This document shows positions 23,754 through 32,696 of a stretch of DNA of 34,487 nucleotides, one piece after another. The stretch spans positions 1 through 34,487 of the forward strand of contig NZ_LOPS01000020.1 of the NCBI RefSeq assembly GCF_001481295.1, written 5' to 3'. Both the position numbers and the translations under genes were made by a program. Position 1 is the stretch's first letter. Every line of letters starts with the position of its first letter. The notes beneath the pieces are model-generated. The model had not been told where the DNA came from. It ran no database searches and saw nothing but the letters and a program-made list of their open reading frames with translations. The DNA comes from Candidatus Methanomethylophilus sp. 1R26. GTDB taxonomy: Archaea; Thermoplasmatota; Thermoplasmata; Methanomassiliicoccales; Methanomethylophilaceae.

Positions 23754-25946
23754 ATGAGGATCGTCTTCAGAGGCACCGTCCAGGGAGTGGGCTTCCGCCC
23801 GGCCGTTTACAGGACGGCGGTCTCCCTCGGCCTGCACGGAAGCGTCCGCAACGACGGCTCCCGCGTGACTGTAGATATAGACCGGGACGATCTTACGGAG
23901 AAATTCATCTCCGAGCTGAAGGCCTCCCTCCCCCCGCTCGCCAGGATCGATTCTGTGGAGACCGAGAGGTTCGCCGTGGAAGCCGGTTCGTTCTCGATCG
24001 CCGCCTCGGGGGAGGACGGCAGGAACGGCGCTTCCATCCCCACGGACACCGCAATCTGCCCCAAATGCCTGGAGGATATGAGGTCCGGCAGGAGGAAAGG
24101 CTACGCCTTCACGTTCTGCACCGACTGCGGGCCCAGGTTCACGACTCTGACCGCGATGCCTTACGACCGCGCCCACACGTCGATGTCCGCATTCCCCATG
24201 TGCCCGGAATGCGCCAAAGAGTACTCCGATCCTTCCGACCGCCGCTTCCACCACCAGACGATATGCTGCCCCCGCTGCGGCCCGCAATACAGGCTCGCAG
24301 GCGCGGACGGCTCGGAGATCGCCTCGGACGATCCGATAAGGGACTTCGCCGCACGCCTCGACGGCGGAGCGATAGGTGTCGCCGAGAGCTGGGGCGGGAT
24401 GCACATCTGCTGCACGCTGGCACAGTTGGAGAAGCTCCGCTCGTGGTACCGCCGCCCCCAGAAGCCGTTCGCGATCATGGTGCGCGACATAGAGACTGCG
24501 GAGAGGTATTGCAGCCCGACCGACGCGGAAAGGGAGCAGCTCCTGTCCCCGCACCGCCCGATCGTGCTCGTGAAGAAGAAAGAGACCGAGTTCTCCGGAC
24601 TCATCTCGCCCGGCATCGATACCACCGGGGTGTTCCTGCCCTATACCGGCATGCAGCACCTCCTCTTCGATTCCCTCGGGGCCGACGCCCTGGTCATGAC
24701 CTCCGCCAACCCGCCGGGGGAGCCTATGGCCACCGATCCGGAAGACGCTTTCCGCCTGGGAGCGGACTGCTACCTCCTGCATAACCAGGCCATCGTCAAC
24801 CGCGCCGACGATACCGTCCTCCGCATGTGCGGGGACAGCGTGTTCTACATCCGGAAGTCCAGGGGAGCGATACCGTCCTTCTACGAGATCCCCCTGGAAG
24901 GCGGTGCGGCCGCCGTGGGGGCGCAGGAGAACCTCGCTGGTGCGGTCGCCTGGAAAGGGCGCATCTATCCGACCCAGTACATCGGGAACGGCGAGAAGTT
25001 CGGGGTGGAGGACTATCTCGAGGAGGCCGTCCGCCGGCAGCTGGAGTTCACCGGCTGCGAACCGTCCGTCATCGCGGAAGACATGCACCCGGCATATGCC
25101 AACCGCGCTTTCGCGGCCCGCCTGGCCGAGGAATGGGGCGCAGAGGTCACCGATGTGCAGCATCACCATGCGCATGCGGTGTCCCTGATGGCCGATTCCG
25201 GGATCTGGGACCATCTCACCGTCCTCGCGCTCGACGGCACCGGGCACGGCGACGACGGGGCGGCCTGGGGGAGGCGAGGTCATGTCGTGCACCCTGGCTC
25301 CTACGAACGCCTGGCACATCTGCAGTACCTCCCCCTGATCGGAGGGCAGAAGGCGGTAGAGGACATCCGCAGGCTCAGGCTCGCCGCCGACCTCGCCAAC
25401 GGCGCTGAGACCGATACGGGATTCTCGGATGCCGAGCTGTCAGTCCTCTCTAAGTTGGCCGGGAGGAGCGTGAGGAGCTCGTCCTTCGGGAGGTTCCTGG
25501 ACGCTCTGGCATATTCGCTCGAAGTGTGCAGGGCCCGTACCTACGACGGGGAGCCGGCCATGAAGCTGGAACATCTTCTGGCCCGCGGGCATCTGATCGA
25601 CGGGTTCGGGACGGAGACCGTGAGGGGAGAGATCCAGACAGCGCCGCTGTTCCTCAGGCTCGGAAAGGCGGACCCGGCCGACGAGGCCTATTCCGCCGTG
25701 CACGGAGTGCTGGCAGAGATGGTCTCCGCCGCTTCCATGAACGCAGAGGCCGAGGGGGAGGACCGCATAGGCATCACCGGGGGGGTGTCCTACGATGTCC
25801 CGATCGTGAAGATGGCGGAAGAGCTCGCGGAGGAGCGCGGCATGAGGCTGATCGTCCATTCCCGCGTCCCGAACGGCGACGGAGGGATCTCGACGGGCCA
25901 GGCGGTCTGCGCGCTGGCACGCGCCGGGGAGAGAAGACTGGATTAA
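23754..25946 (+). CDS. hypF: Carbamoyltransferase HypF, [NiFe]-hydrogenase maturation
   Basis: HypF (730 aa) turns carbamoyl phosphate into the thiocarbamate on HypE that becomes the CN ligands of [NiFe] hydrogenase. The domains, in order, are an acylphosphatase (VQGVGFRPAVYR, 1-85), four CxxC pairs forming zinc fingers (102, 122, 150, 172), a YrdC-like domain (KPFAIMVRD; VMTSANPPGEP) and a Kae1-like domain (DVQHHHAHAVSLMADSG; LALDGTGHGDDGAAWG). It is full length and unbroken. No other hyp or hydrogenase gene is in the window. A TATA-like CTAAATAC about 30 bases before the ATG suggests a leaderless start. It is functionally linked to carAB through carbamoyl phosphate. Confidence 0.95.
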   Translation: MRIVFRGTVQGVGFRPAVYRTAVSLGLHGSVRNDGSRVTVDIDRDDLTEKFISELKASLPPLARIDSVETERFAVEAGSFSIAASGEDGRNGASIPTDTAICPKCLEDMRSGRRKGYAFTFCTDCGPRFTTLTAMPYDRAHTSMSAFPMCPECAKEYSDPSDRRFHHQTICCPRCGPQYRLAGADGSEIASDDPIRDFAARLDGGAIGVAESWGGMHICCTLAQLEKLRSWYRRPQKPFAIMVRDIETAERYCSPTDAEREQLLSPHRPIVLVKKKETEFSGLISPGIDTTGVFLPYTGMQHLLFDSLGADALVMTSANPPGEPMATDPEDAFRLGADCYLLHNQAIVNRADDTVLRMCGDSVFYIRKSRGAIPSFYEIPLEGGAAAVGAQENLAGAVAWKGRIYPTQYIGNGEKFGVEDYLEEAVRRQLEFTGCEPSVIAEDMHPAYANRAFAARLAEEWGAEVTDVQHHHAHAVSLMADSGIWDHLTVLALDGTGHGDDGAAWGRRGHVVHPGSYERLAHLQYLPLIGGQKAVEDIRRLRLAADLANGAETDTGFSDAELSVLSKLAGRSVRSSSFGRFLDALAYSLEVCRARTYDGEPAMKLEHLLARGHLIDGFGTETVRGEIQTAPLFLRLGKADPADEAYSAVHGVLAEMVSAASMNAEAEGEDRIGITGGVSYDVPIVKMAEELAEERGMRLIVHSRVPNGDGGISTGQAVCALARAGERRLD

Positions 25947-26020
25947 TTATCCATGCATAACATGGTTTATCTATCTGTGGATTATTGTTCCATCCATACC
26001 GCGCCGAGCGCGCGCTACTG

Positions 26021-27040
26021 GTGATTTCGACGGACAATACGCTCTTCGTTCTTCTCGACGGCATGGAGGATGACCCGTGCCCGGAGCTCGGGGGGAAGAA
26101 ACCCTACGAGGCCGCGGAAATGCCCTTCATTAGGAAGGCCGCCCCGAACCTGGCATGGACTACCGGCAGGGGATATACCCAGCTGTTCCTGAACGAGTTC
26201 TGGACCGGGCACGCCCCTGATTCCTCGACCTCCCGCGCGGCGATCGAGGCCTGCGGGCTCGGGCTGGACATGGGCCACGGAAGGACCGCCTTCCGCATGA
26301 GCCCCGCGTTCATCGGGGACGGGACCGTGAAATGGGCCTACGGAGTGGACGACCGCGCCGACGACCTCATGCAGAGCGTGAAGGACAACATGTACCTCCT
26401 GGACGACTGCGCCCCGGAGATGAAGTTCTTCGTGCACGGCCGCGCCGTCATCACCCTGGACTACGGGGACTATGTTCCCGAGCCCGGGCCCCAGGCCCCC
26501 GTGGACGGCCCCTTCGTGCCGATAGCCGGCCCTATGGGCGAGCTGGTCATGCAGGTGGCCTCGAAGAACGAGGGCCTCACGCTCTATCCCTGGGGCATCG
26601 GGAAGGTCGGGCACATCTACCCCGCCTTCCCCTGCGTCAGGAAGATGACCGCTATCTCGGACAGCCCGACCGCCCTGGGAATCGCCGCCATGATCGGGCA
26701 CAAGACCCAGCTGATCGAGGACATCGACGACAGGTTCCCGGCTGCCCTGAAAGCGCTCAGGGAGGGGAACGTCTTCCTCCACATGGACGAGGTCGATGAG
26801 TACAGCCACGAGAAGGACCCCATGAAGAAGAAGCGCATCCTGGAGCACATCGACTCGATGATGTCCGAATACTTCTCGGACTGCAGCAGGATGGTGTTCT
26901 TCGTCGACCACGGCACGTCCTGCGTCACCGGCAAGCACATCCTGATGGACGTCCCCTTCAGGACCAGCTTCGAATGCTTCGGGCAGGGCGAGCACGTAGA
27001 GCTCCCCGCCCTGGTCCCCAAGCTGATGGGAGGGATGTGA
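26021..27040 (+). CDS. Alkaline-phosphatase-superfamily protein related to archaeal phosphoglycerate mutase
   Basis: A protein of about 339 aa. FVLLDGMEDDPCPELGGKKP matches the N-terminus of cofactor-independent archaeal PGM. Later metal-ligand blocks FLHMDEVDEYSHEKD and FFVDHGTS are also kept. The segment that carries the catalytic serine in true PGMs (a GSD motif) appears here as GYTQLFLNEFWTGHAP, without that motif, so the activity may differ. It is followed at 64 bases by cobT, which makes a role in corrinoid nucleotide loop assembly, for example as an alpha-ribazole phosphatase, conceivable but unproven. I chose the GTG at 26021. The frame is open to a TTG at 25985. Confidence 0.6.
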   Translation: MISTDNTLFVLLDGMEDDPCPELGGKKPYEAAEMPFIRKAAPNLAWTTGRGYTQLFLNEFWTGHAPDSSTSRAAIEACGLGLDMGHGRTAFRMSPAFIGDGTVKWAYGVDDRADDLMQSVKDNMYLLDDCAPEMKFFVHGRAVITLDYGDYVPEPGPQAPVDGPFVPIAGPMGELVMQVASKNEGLTLYPWGIGKVGHIYPAFPCVRKMTAISDSPTALGIAAMIGHKTQLIEDIDDRFPAALKALREGNVFLHMDEVDEYSHEKDPMKKKRILEHIDSMMSEYFSDCSRMVFFVDHGTSCVTGKHILMDVPFRTSFECFGQGEHVELPALVPKLMGGM

Positions 27041-27104
27041 AACGGATTTCGAACTGCCGCCGTCGCTGACTGCCCGCGGGAACGTTGGCAATGCCAAGAA
27101 GATA

Positions 27105-28156
27105 ATGAAGAGGATCTGGGGGAAGAGGGGGATATTCACCTGCACCATCGCCTCCACCCTGACCTCCACCATCCCGGGGATCTCCGAGGCAGGGGACACC
27201 CCCGAGCTCACCCTGTTCACCGGCCCGGCCGATGCCGAGCTCCTCATGGCGGGGAAGGTCCTCTGCATGAAGGACATCCCGATGAACCCCGGGAACATCC
27301 CCACTCCCGCCACGCTCACCAAAGCCGCCCTGGAGCTCTCCGGGATGCCGTTCGCGATCATCAACGGCGGTTCGAAGGTAACCCCCAGGATCCCCTGCAT
27401 AGAGGTCGGGGGAGTCACCGGGGAGAAGATCACCGGCGGGCATGCCATGGAGCATGACAACGTCATGAGGCGTTCGAGTACGGGAAGATCCTCGGGAAGC
27501 ACCTCGCGGACACATACGATTACGTCGTGGTGAGCGAGAGCTGCGCCGGCGGGACGACCACCGCCCTCGCCGTCCTCCTCGCCATGGGAGTCATCAGGGA
27601 GAACCTTGTGAGCAGCAGCTCCCCGAAGAACCCTAAGAAGTTCAAGTGGGACACCGTGATGGAAGGGTTCAAAGCAGCCGGGATATCCATAGGAGACCTG
27701 AAGGACGACCCCCTGAAGGCGATCGAGCTCTTCGGGGACCCCATGATGCCGGTGAACCTCGGCATCGCCCTGGGAGCGGCCCCCAACGTGCCCGTGATGT
27801 TCGGCGGGGGGACGCAGATGGCACCGGTGATGGCCGCCGCCCTGAAGCTCGACCCGTCCATCATCGGCAACATCGTCCAGGGGACCACCAGGTGGCTCCT
27901 CGCCGACCCCAATTCCAGCATGGAGAGGATCGCCGAGGCCGTCTCCCCGAAACTGCCGATCGTCTGCATCAACATGGATTACTCGGAGTCTCCCTACGAG
28001 GGGCTGCAGGCCTACGAGTGGGGGTACATCAAGGAAGGCGTCGGATGCGGCGGGTCCTGCGTGGCAGCCGTCGCCTCGAGCTCCGGGGCCATAGGGTGCA
28101 GGGAGATACTGGCCCGCGTGGAGAAGATCTACTCCGGGCTTGTCAGACCTGAATGA
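27105..28156 (+). CDS. cobT: Archaeal nicotinate-nucleotide:dimethylbenzimidazole phosphoribosyltransferase-type protein (one apparent frameshift)
   Basis: The archaeal CobT family (related to MJ1598) has about 350 aa, as here after correction. Blocks are GIFTCTIASTLTSTIPGISE, FTGPADAELL, GNIPTPATLTKAALEL, SESCAGGTTTALAVLLAMG, FGGGTQMAPVMAAAL and YIKEGVGCGGSCVAAV. The frame breaks near 27466, where one G restores MEAFEYGKILGKHLADTYDY. It activates the lower-ligand base for cobamide assembly, which methanogens need for corrinoid methyltransferases. The start is uncertain: the frame is open upstream to the end of the previous gene without an ATG, so the true start could be further left. Confidence 0.82.
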
Positions 28157-28177
28157 GGGGCGGGCGCTGCCCGTCCC
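28157..28177 (+). terminator. Hairpin behind cobT
   Basis: GGGGCGGGC and GCCCGTCCC pair around GCT with one G-T wobble, directly at the cobT stop. A TTTTAAC stretch follows about 25 bases on. Confidence 0.45.
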
Positions 28178-28264
28178 GATGGGCCGCCCGAACGGTATTA
28201 CTTTTAACAAAAACGTAGCAAAAATTATTCTGCCGTCAGTTCCGGGGAATTCATTTCCGAATAC

Positions 28265-28513
28265 TCAGAAGGCAGGCTCCTCTTCGATGATCGAGAAGTG
28301 CTCGTCGAGCATGTCGAGCTCGACCGAGATCCTCTGGTTCCGGCAGAAGGAGCATTCGATCGGCTTGCGGAGGCGAACCTTGGTCTCGTACTCGTTCTCG
28401 TCGAAATCCACGATGCGTCCGCATTTGCAGTAGATCTTATGGAAACAGCCAGGGCCAGCATCGCAGATCAAGCTGTTCCTGACGGAATCTAGCGGCACGA
28501 ACGGATCAGGCAT
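28265..28513 (-). CDS. Small zinc-ribbon-like protein
   Basis: An 82-aa protein with YCKCGRIVDFDEN and, about 25 residues on, IECSFCRNQR. The CxC...CxxC arrangement suggests one bound zinc. Two further cysteines (ICDAGPGC) lie upstream. The acidic C-terminus reads LDMLDEHFSIIEEE. I do not recognise a named family. A TATA box (minus strand CTTATATGG, about 28617-28624) lies about 105 bases upstream of the ATG. A strong AGGAGG sits at 28537-28542, 23 bases before the ATG and too far for normal use, so the start may be misplaced. Confidence 0.6.
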   Translation of the reverse strand: MPDPFVPLDSVRNSLICDAGPGCFHKIYCKCGRIVDFDENEYETKVRLRKPIECSFCRNQRISVELDMLDEHFSIIEEEPAF

Positions 28514-28720
28514 CGGACATTCAGGCAGACGCAGTTCCTCCTAAACTCGAATCCCACGGAGTATCCAAGTCCCATCCCGATGCTCCGAGTGTACTTCCGA
28601 CCTATTCGGTACTAACCATATAAGCATTCGTATCGACAGTTTTTTAGGCAACACATAGTCGTAGAAACCCTTCAAATACGCCTTGTGAATGGATAGAAAA
28701 ATATAAATAATAAAAATAAG

Positions 28721-28766
28721 GGCCCTTCCGGCCCCGGAGGGCCGGCGGGAACCCGCGTCCGCCGGC
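28721..28766 (-). terminator. Double hairpin with T-rich tail behind enolase
   Basis: GGCCCTTCCGG/CCGGAGGGCC and GCCGGCGG/CCGCCGGC form two adjacent stems. On the minus strand they are followed by CTTATTTTTATTATTTATA, a clear U-rich termination tract. Confidence 0.7.
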
Positions 28767-28772
28767 GGCGGT

Positions 28773-30040
28773 TCAGAGCCGGAGGGCCTTCCTGCCGGCG
28801 AAGACCGCTTTGTCGCCGAGCCTGTCCTCGATCCTGAGGAGGCGGTTGTACTTGGCGGTCCTCTCGCCGCGGCAGGGCGCGCCCGTCTTGATCTGCCCGG
28901 TGCCCCATCCGACGCAGAGGTCGGCGATGGTGGTGTCCTCGGACTCTCCCGACCTGTGGGAGACGATGACGTTGTACCCGTGGTCGGCGGACATCTCGCG
29001 GGCGTTCTGCGCCTCGGTGACGGTGCCGATCTGGTTGACCTTGAGCAGGAGCGCGTTCGCGGCCCCCTCGGAGATCCCCCTGCTGAGCCTGCGGGTGTTG
29101 GTGACGAACAGGTCGTCCCCGACGATCTGAACCTTGTTCCCGACGGCCTTGGTGAGCTCCGCCGTGGTCGCGAAATCATTCTCCTCGAACGGGTCCTCGA
29201 TGCTGATCAGCGGGTATTCCGAGATGATCTCCCGGTAGTGGTCGGCAAGCTCTCCGGCGGTGAGGCTGAGGCCGTCGACGCTGTACTTGCCGCTGTCGTA
29301 GAACTCGGACGAGGCGGCGTCGATCCCGAGGTAGATGTCCTTCCCGGGAACGTACCCGGCATCGGATATGGCATCGACGATGGTCCCGAGGGCCTCGGAA
29401 ACGGTGTTGACCGGGGGCGCGAACCCTCCCTCGTCGCCGACGTTGATGGCCCCGGCGCCGTACCTCTTCTTCAGGATGCTCTTCAGGGACGCGTAGGTCT
29501 CGGCGGCCATCCTGAGGCACTCGGAGAAGTTCTCCGCGCCGGCCGGGATGATCATGCATTCCTGGATCTTCAGGTCCCCTCCGGCGTGCTTTCCGCCGTT
29601 TATGATGTTGAACATGGGCACCGGCAGGGTCCTGTGGTCCTTCCCGATGTGCTCGTAGAGCTCCTCTCCGGCGGCGAAGCGCCCGCCCTCGCGACGGCGA
29701 AGGACACCGCAGTGGTGGCGTTCCCGCCGAACCTGCTCTTGTTGTCGGTACCGTCGGCGGCGATGATCGCCGCATCGATCCCCTTCTGGTCCTCCGGGTC
29801 CATGCCGACGATGGCCTGGGCGATGGGACCGCGGACATTCTCGACCGCTTTCAGGACCCCTTTGCCCTTGTACCTGTTCCCGCCGTCGCGGAGCTCGAGG
29901 GCCTCGTACATCCCGGTGGACGCGCCGGACGGCGCAATGGCGGAGATCTCATGGCCTCCGACGGTGACCACAGCTTCTACAGTGGGGTTGCCCCTGGAAT
30001 CGAGGACCTCCCTTGCCCATACCTTCTCGATCTTTGTCAT
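28773..30040 (-). CDS. eno: Enolase (one apparent frameshift)
   Basis: Phosphopyruvate hydratase (about 422 aa after correction) of glycolysis and gluconeogenesis. The N-terminus contains [17 protein letters not shown] and [17 protein letters not shown]. The metal and catalytic region includes [53 protein letters not shown] and [10 protein letters not shown]. The frame breaks near 29686: one base restores [19 protein letters not shown]. The start lies 3 bases after the stop of the REC-DUF835 gene, so the two are almost certainly co-transcribed. Confidence 0.9.
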
Positions 30041-30043
30041 TGC

Positions 30044-30937
30044 TCAATCCTCCTTGTACGGCGCCATCATGGATGTCAGGAGCGCTCTCTCGTTGGGGGA
30101 GAGCAGGTCCGAGTCCGCGGACGCCAGCAGCGTGTATTTCTTGATCTTCCTCAGGCCTATGAGCTCCTTCACGGCCACCATGGTCGAGTCGATCCCGCAT
30201 CTCTCGATGATGCCGTCGAGATCGTCGATGGCGATCACCGGCATGTAGCCGGTCTTGAGGAACTCCCGGGCCGAGGCGATGAGCGTGCCCAGCGGGTAGC
30301 GCTCCCCGCGCAGGGTGAAGACCGGCGAAGCGCTGTCCAGCCCGAACGAATCGCGGACGGCCTTCGCGCGGCCTGCGGTGATGATGAACATGTCATACCC
30401 GGCGGCGGAGAAGGTCCTCATGACATCGTAAACGACCGACGGCTGCTTCTCGAAGACTACGTATGCCTCCCCGGGGACGATGCCCCTGCGGGTCAGGTCC
30501 GAGACCGGGTCCTGCATGCGCTCCTTCTTCGACGCGGAGACGTTGGACGACCCGCCGAACTCCGCCTCCTCCAGCGCCTTGGCGAAGTCCTCGGAGCCGA
30601 AGGGCTTGTCCAGGACCTTCTTCACGTAATTGCTGCCGGGGACGGATTCGCCGGGGAGCCTGAGGAAGATGACGACAGGGCCCTGGGACGACCTCATCCT
30701 GCGGTCCTTGCGCCCGGGATAGGTGCCGTAGATCGTCTCCAATCCATTGATGAACTCGGTGCCCCCTCCGGACACCCCGTTGTCGAGGACCACCAGCATG
30801 CGCTCCTTCTCGGCGCGCACCGCGGCGAGGGCCTCCTGGACGGAGGCGACGACGGTGTACTGCCTCCCGAGGCTGTCGAGCTCCCCCGTGAGGGCAGCGG
30901 TCATGAAATCCCTGTCCTCGACAATGAGCGTCTTCAT
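30044..30937 (-). CDS. Receiver-like domain fused to DUF835
   Basis: A 297-aa protein. Residues 1-120 look like a response-regulator receiver: MKTLIVEDRDF supplies the acidic pair, LVVLDNGVSG the phospho-acceptor aspartate at about 52, and VLDKPFG the lysine at about 111. Residues about 150-290 fit DUF835 (GEAYVVFEKQPSVVYDVM; PVIAIDDLDGIIERCGI), a domain frequent in Thermoplasmata and other euryarchaea and of unknown role. There is no histidine kinase in the window and no DNA-binding domain. It directly precedes enolase in one unit. The start is supported by TTATATAATT at 30969-30978. Confidence 0.72.
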   Translation of the reverse strand: MKTLIVEDRDFMTAALTGELDSLGRQYTVVASVQEALAAVRAEKERMLVVLDNGVSGGGTEFINGLETIYGTYPGRKDRRMRSSQGPVVIFLRLPGESVPGSNYVKKVLDKPFGSEDFAKALEEAEFGGSSNVSASKKERMQDPVSDLTRRGIVPGEAYVVFEKQPSVVYDVMRTFSAAGYDMFIITAGRAKAVRDSFGLDSASPVFTLRGERYPLGTLIASAREFLKTGYMPVIAIDDLDGIIERCGIDSTMVAVKELIGLRKIKKYTLLASADSDLLSPNERALLTSMMAPYKED

Positions 30938-30968
30938 GAGAATCCCCGGGCTTCAGTATCAAGCGCGG

Positions 30969-30978
30969 TTATATAATT
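30969..30978 (-). promoter_or_regulatory. TATA box of the REC-DUF835/enolase unit
   Basis: The minus-strand AATTATATAA lies 32-41 bases before the ATG at 30937. No separate promoter is visible between the regulator and enolase. Confidence 0.5.
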
Positions 30979-31088
30979 CCGTCCGAGAAGCCCGGCGGAT
31001 TCCTTGGGGACCGCCGAAGCGGGCCGGGACGGACGATGCCTGTGAATGAACCAACCTCTCGGTGGTGAAACGATTTTCAGGAAGAGAT

Positions 31089-31108
31089 GCGGCGGGGGAT
31101 CCCGCCGC
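31089..31108 (-). terminator. Hairpin behind the L40e gene
   Basis: GCGGCGGG and CCCGCCGC form a perfect 8-bp stem with a GGAT loop, 15 bases past the L40e stop. Confidence 0.55.
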
Positions 31109-31122
31109 AGTGAAAGACCTGC

Positions 31123-31272
31123 TTACTGCTTCCTGCTTTCCCTGGCCTTGGGCCTAAGGTTGCTGTATCCGCATTTGCGGCACTTGGACGCCTTGAGGGG
31201 GTTCGTCGCATAGCAGTTCATGCAGACGGACTTGTCAAGGAGCCTGCGCTCCGCCTCTTTGAAACGGGCCAT
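31123..31272 (-). CDS. rpl40e: Ribosomal protein L40e
   Basis: A 49-aa protein beginning [20 protein letters not shown], with a second pair CRKCGY and the basic tail PKARESRKQ. Two CxxC pairs bind one zinc. L40e is found in archaea and eukaryotes, not bacteria, and belongs to the large ribosomal subunit. The ATG follows AGAGGAATATAA, and a TATA box (TTTTATATTG, minus strand) lies at 31304-31314. It ends in TAA. Confidence 0.9.
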   Translation of the reverse strand: MARFKEAERRLLDKSVCMNCYATNPLKASKCRKCGYSNLRPKARESRKQ

Positions 31273-31303
31273 TTATATTCCTCTGGCAGTCCAATAAGCA
31301 GGC

Positions 31304-31314
31304 AATATAAAATC
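31304..31314 (-). promoter_or_regulatory. TATA box of the L40e gene
   Basis: The minus-strand TTTTATATTGC lies 32-42 bases before the ATG, giving a short leader that contains AGAGGA. Confidence 0.5.
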
Positions 31315-31356
31315 ATCGCCACAGGTTATGAAGGCCTGCGCGGCCCCCGGGGACGG

Positions 31357-32060
31357 TCAGTCCCTGCCGCTCTTCTTCTTGGACGGCCTGCGGAAGACGG
31401 TGCTGTCGGCGATGTCGATGGGGGTGCGCTTCCTCAGCATGAGGCCGGCTATGACCACCATGATGACGCTGCCCACCAGGTCGGCGCGGAGGTCGTCCAG
31501 GGTGTCGAAGACGCCGTAGGTCATGTAGTTGGTCCCGGTGACCATGTCGATGTAGCCCTCCATGATCTCCCAGATGCCTCCCCAGGCCAGCGAGATCATC
31601 AGGGTGTAGCAGTGGATGGCCGCATCAGACCCCAGGGTGAGCCGTTTGGGCTGGTACTTCTGGATTATGCACAGTGCCAGGAACACGATGCCTCCTACGC
31701 TCATCGAGGACAGCACATGGCCGAAGAAGCCCCACCAGGGGACTCCCGGGTCCTTGTAGAGCCCGTAGCAGAGGGACTCGATGTAGATCATGACGTCGAT
31801 GATCAGCAGGAAGCTGAACCACCAGGCATCTTGACTATGCCGGTCAGCCTGAGGACCGGGATGACCGAGATCACCAGGAAGCAGGCGATGCACGACGCCT
31901 CTAGGTACTCAGGGGGATGGGGATCGTCGCCGATGCTGAGGCCGCGGGCGGTGCCGTCCACGACCTTCCAGAAGGTGAAGGCGATGATAACGAAGACTAT
32001 GAGCCAGACAGCGTAGGTCAGCTCCCGGTCCTTCTTCTCGGGAAGATGGTCGAGGCTCAT
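31357..32060 (-). CDS. Multi-pass membrane protein (one apparent frameshift)
   Basis: About 234 aa after correction, starting MSLDHLPEKKDRELTYA. Hydrophobic segments include VWLIVFVIIAFTFW, FLVISVIPVLRLTG, FSFLLIIDVMIYIE, VGGIVFLALCII, MISLAWGGIWEIME and LVGSVIMVVIAGLML. The acidic pattern WEIMEGYIDM and FDTLDDLRADLVG recalls DUF2238/YjdF-type membrane proteins, a tentative likeness. The frame breaks near 31824: one C gives VKMPWWFSFLLI. Its ATG overlaps the stop of the upstream membrane gene by 4 bases. The function is unknown. Confidence 0.6.
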
Positions 32061-32647
32061 TCCCGCACCTCGAAGCGCTCCCTGCACAGGAGGTAGTCCC
32101 TGCCTTTCTGGTACCTGATGAAGACGAAGGCAGCGACAATGGACAGGGCCAGGCTCACCATCAGGTACGCCATCTCATCGACGAAGAAGAAGTTCTCGTC
32201 CAGGTCGTTCTTGTTGAAGATGGACACCGACACCAGGGAGACCGAGACCATGGCGACGCAGTTGAACACCATGAACCCGCCGACCTCATAGCGGTTCAGC
32301 ACCGATCCGAAGAGCACCGCAATGCAGACCGCGGCCTCGTAGGCCAGGGGATAGGCGATGACCCAGACCACGATCCCTTCCATATGGGCGTATACCCTGT
32401 CGTCCATGTCGCCCTCGAGCACGAACGCCATCAGGAAGGACCCGACGACCATGCAGACGGTCGCGATGAGGGGCACCTCCGGGTCCACCGGAGAGTTCCT
32501 CCCGGACTCATACCACAGAAGGAGGGCGAAGATCGCCGATATGAGCGTCAGCGTCGCTGTGAACTCATCATCCTGCAGACAGCACAGGACGGTCATCACC
32601 AGCCCCGCCGCAGCCATCAAGAGGTATGCCCTCGCATCGGCTTTCAT
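32057..32647 (-). CDS. Six- or seven-segment membrane protein of unknown function
   Basis: About 196 aa with regular hydrophobic segments: AYLLMAAAGLVMTVLC, LTLISAIFALLLWY, IATVCMVVGSFLMAFV, IVVWVIAYPLAYEAAV, MVFNCVAMVSVSLVSV and AYLMVSLALSIVAAFVFI. It ends with the charged YQKGRDYLLCRERFEVRE. A TATA box (TTTAATTA, minus strand, 32669-32678) lies 22-31 bases before the ATG at 32647. I choose that over an ATG at 32659, which lies too close. It overlaps the next membrane gene by 4 bases, so the two are co-translated. I recognise no family. Confidence 0.62.
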   Translation of the reverse strand: MKADARAYLLMAAAGLVMTVLCCLQDDEFTATLTLISAIFALLLWYESGRNSPVDPEVPLIATVCMVVGSFLMAFVLEGDMDDRVYAHMEGIVVWVIAYPLAYEAAVCIAVLFGSVLNRYEVGGFMVFNCVAMVSVSLVSVSIFNKNDLDENFFFVDEMAYLMVSLALSIVAAFVFIRYQKGRDYLLCRERFEVRE

Positions 32648-32696
32648 CTCGGGAGCCATCGCGAACGAGTAATTAAACGATGGTATCGCAGAGCGG

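Noticed and set aside
23691-25319. A 542-codon minus-strand frame opposite hypF
   Set aside because: HypF is full length with all domains on the plus strand. The antisense frame has no recognisable motif.
26015-28210. A 731-codon open frame on the minus strand opposite the PGM-like gene and cobT
   Set aside because: It is a shadow of GC-rich coding sequence. The translation is rich in Gly, Asp, Val and His without any family motif, while the plus strand has clear conserved blocks.
28514-28600. A tRNA-like T-loop (ATTCGAGT) upstream of the zinc-ribbon gene
   Set aside because: The flanking bases do not pair into a T stem, and no acceptor or anticodon stem can be drawn.
28956-30248. A 430-codon plus-strand frame opposite enolase and the DUF835 gene
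   Set aside because: It crosses two well-supported minus-strand genes and has the composition of an antisense shadow.
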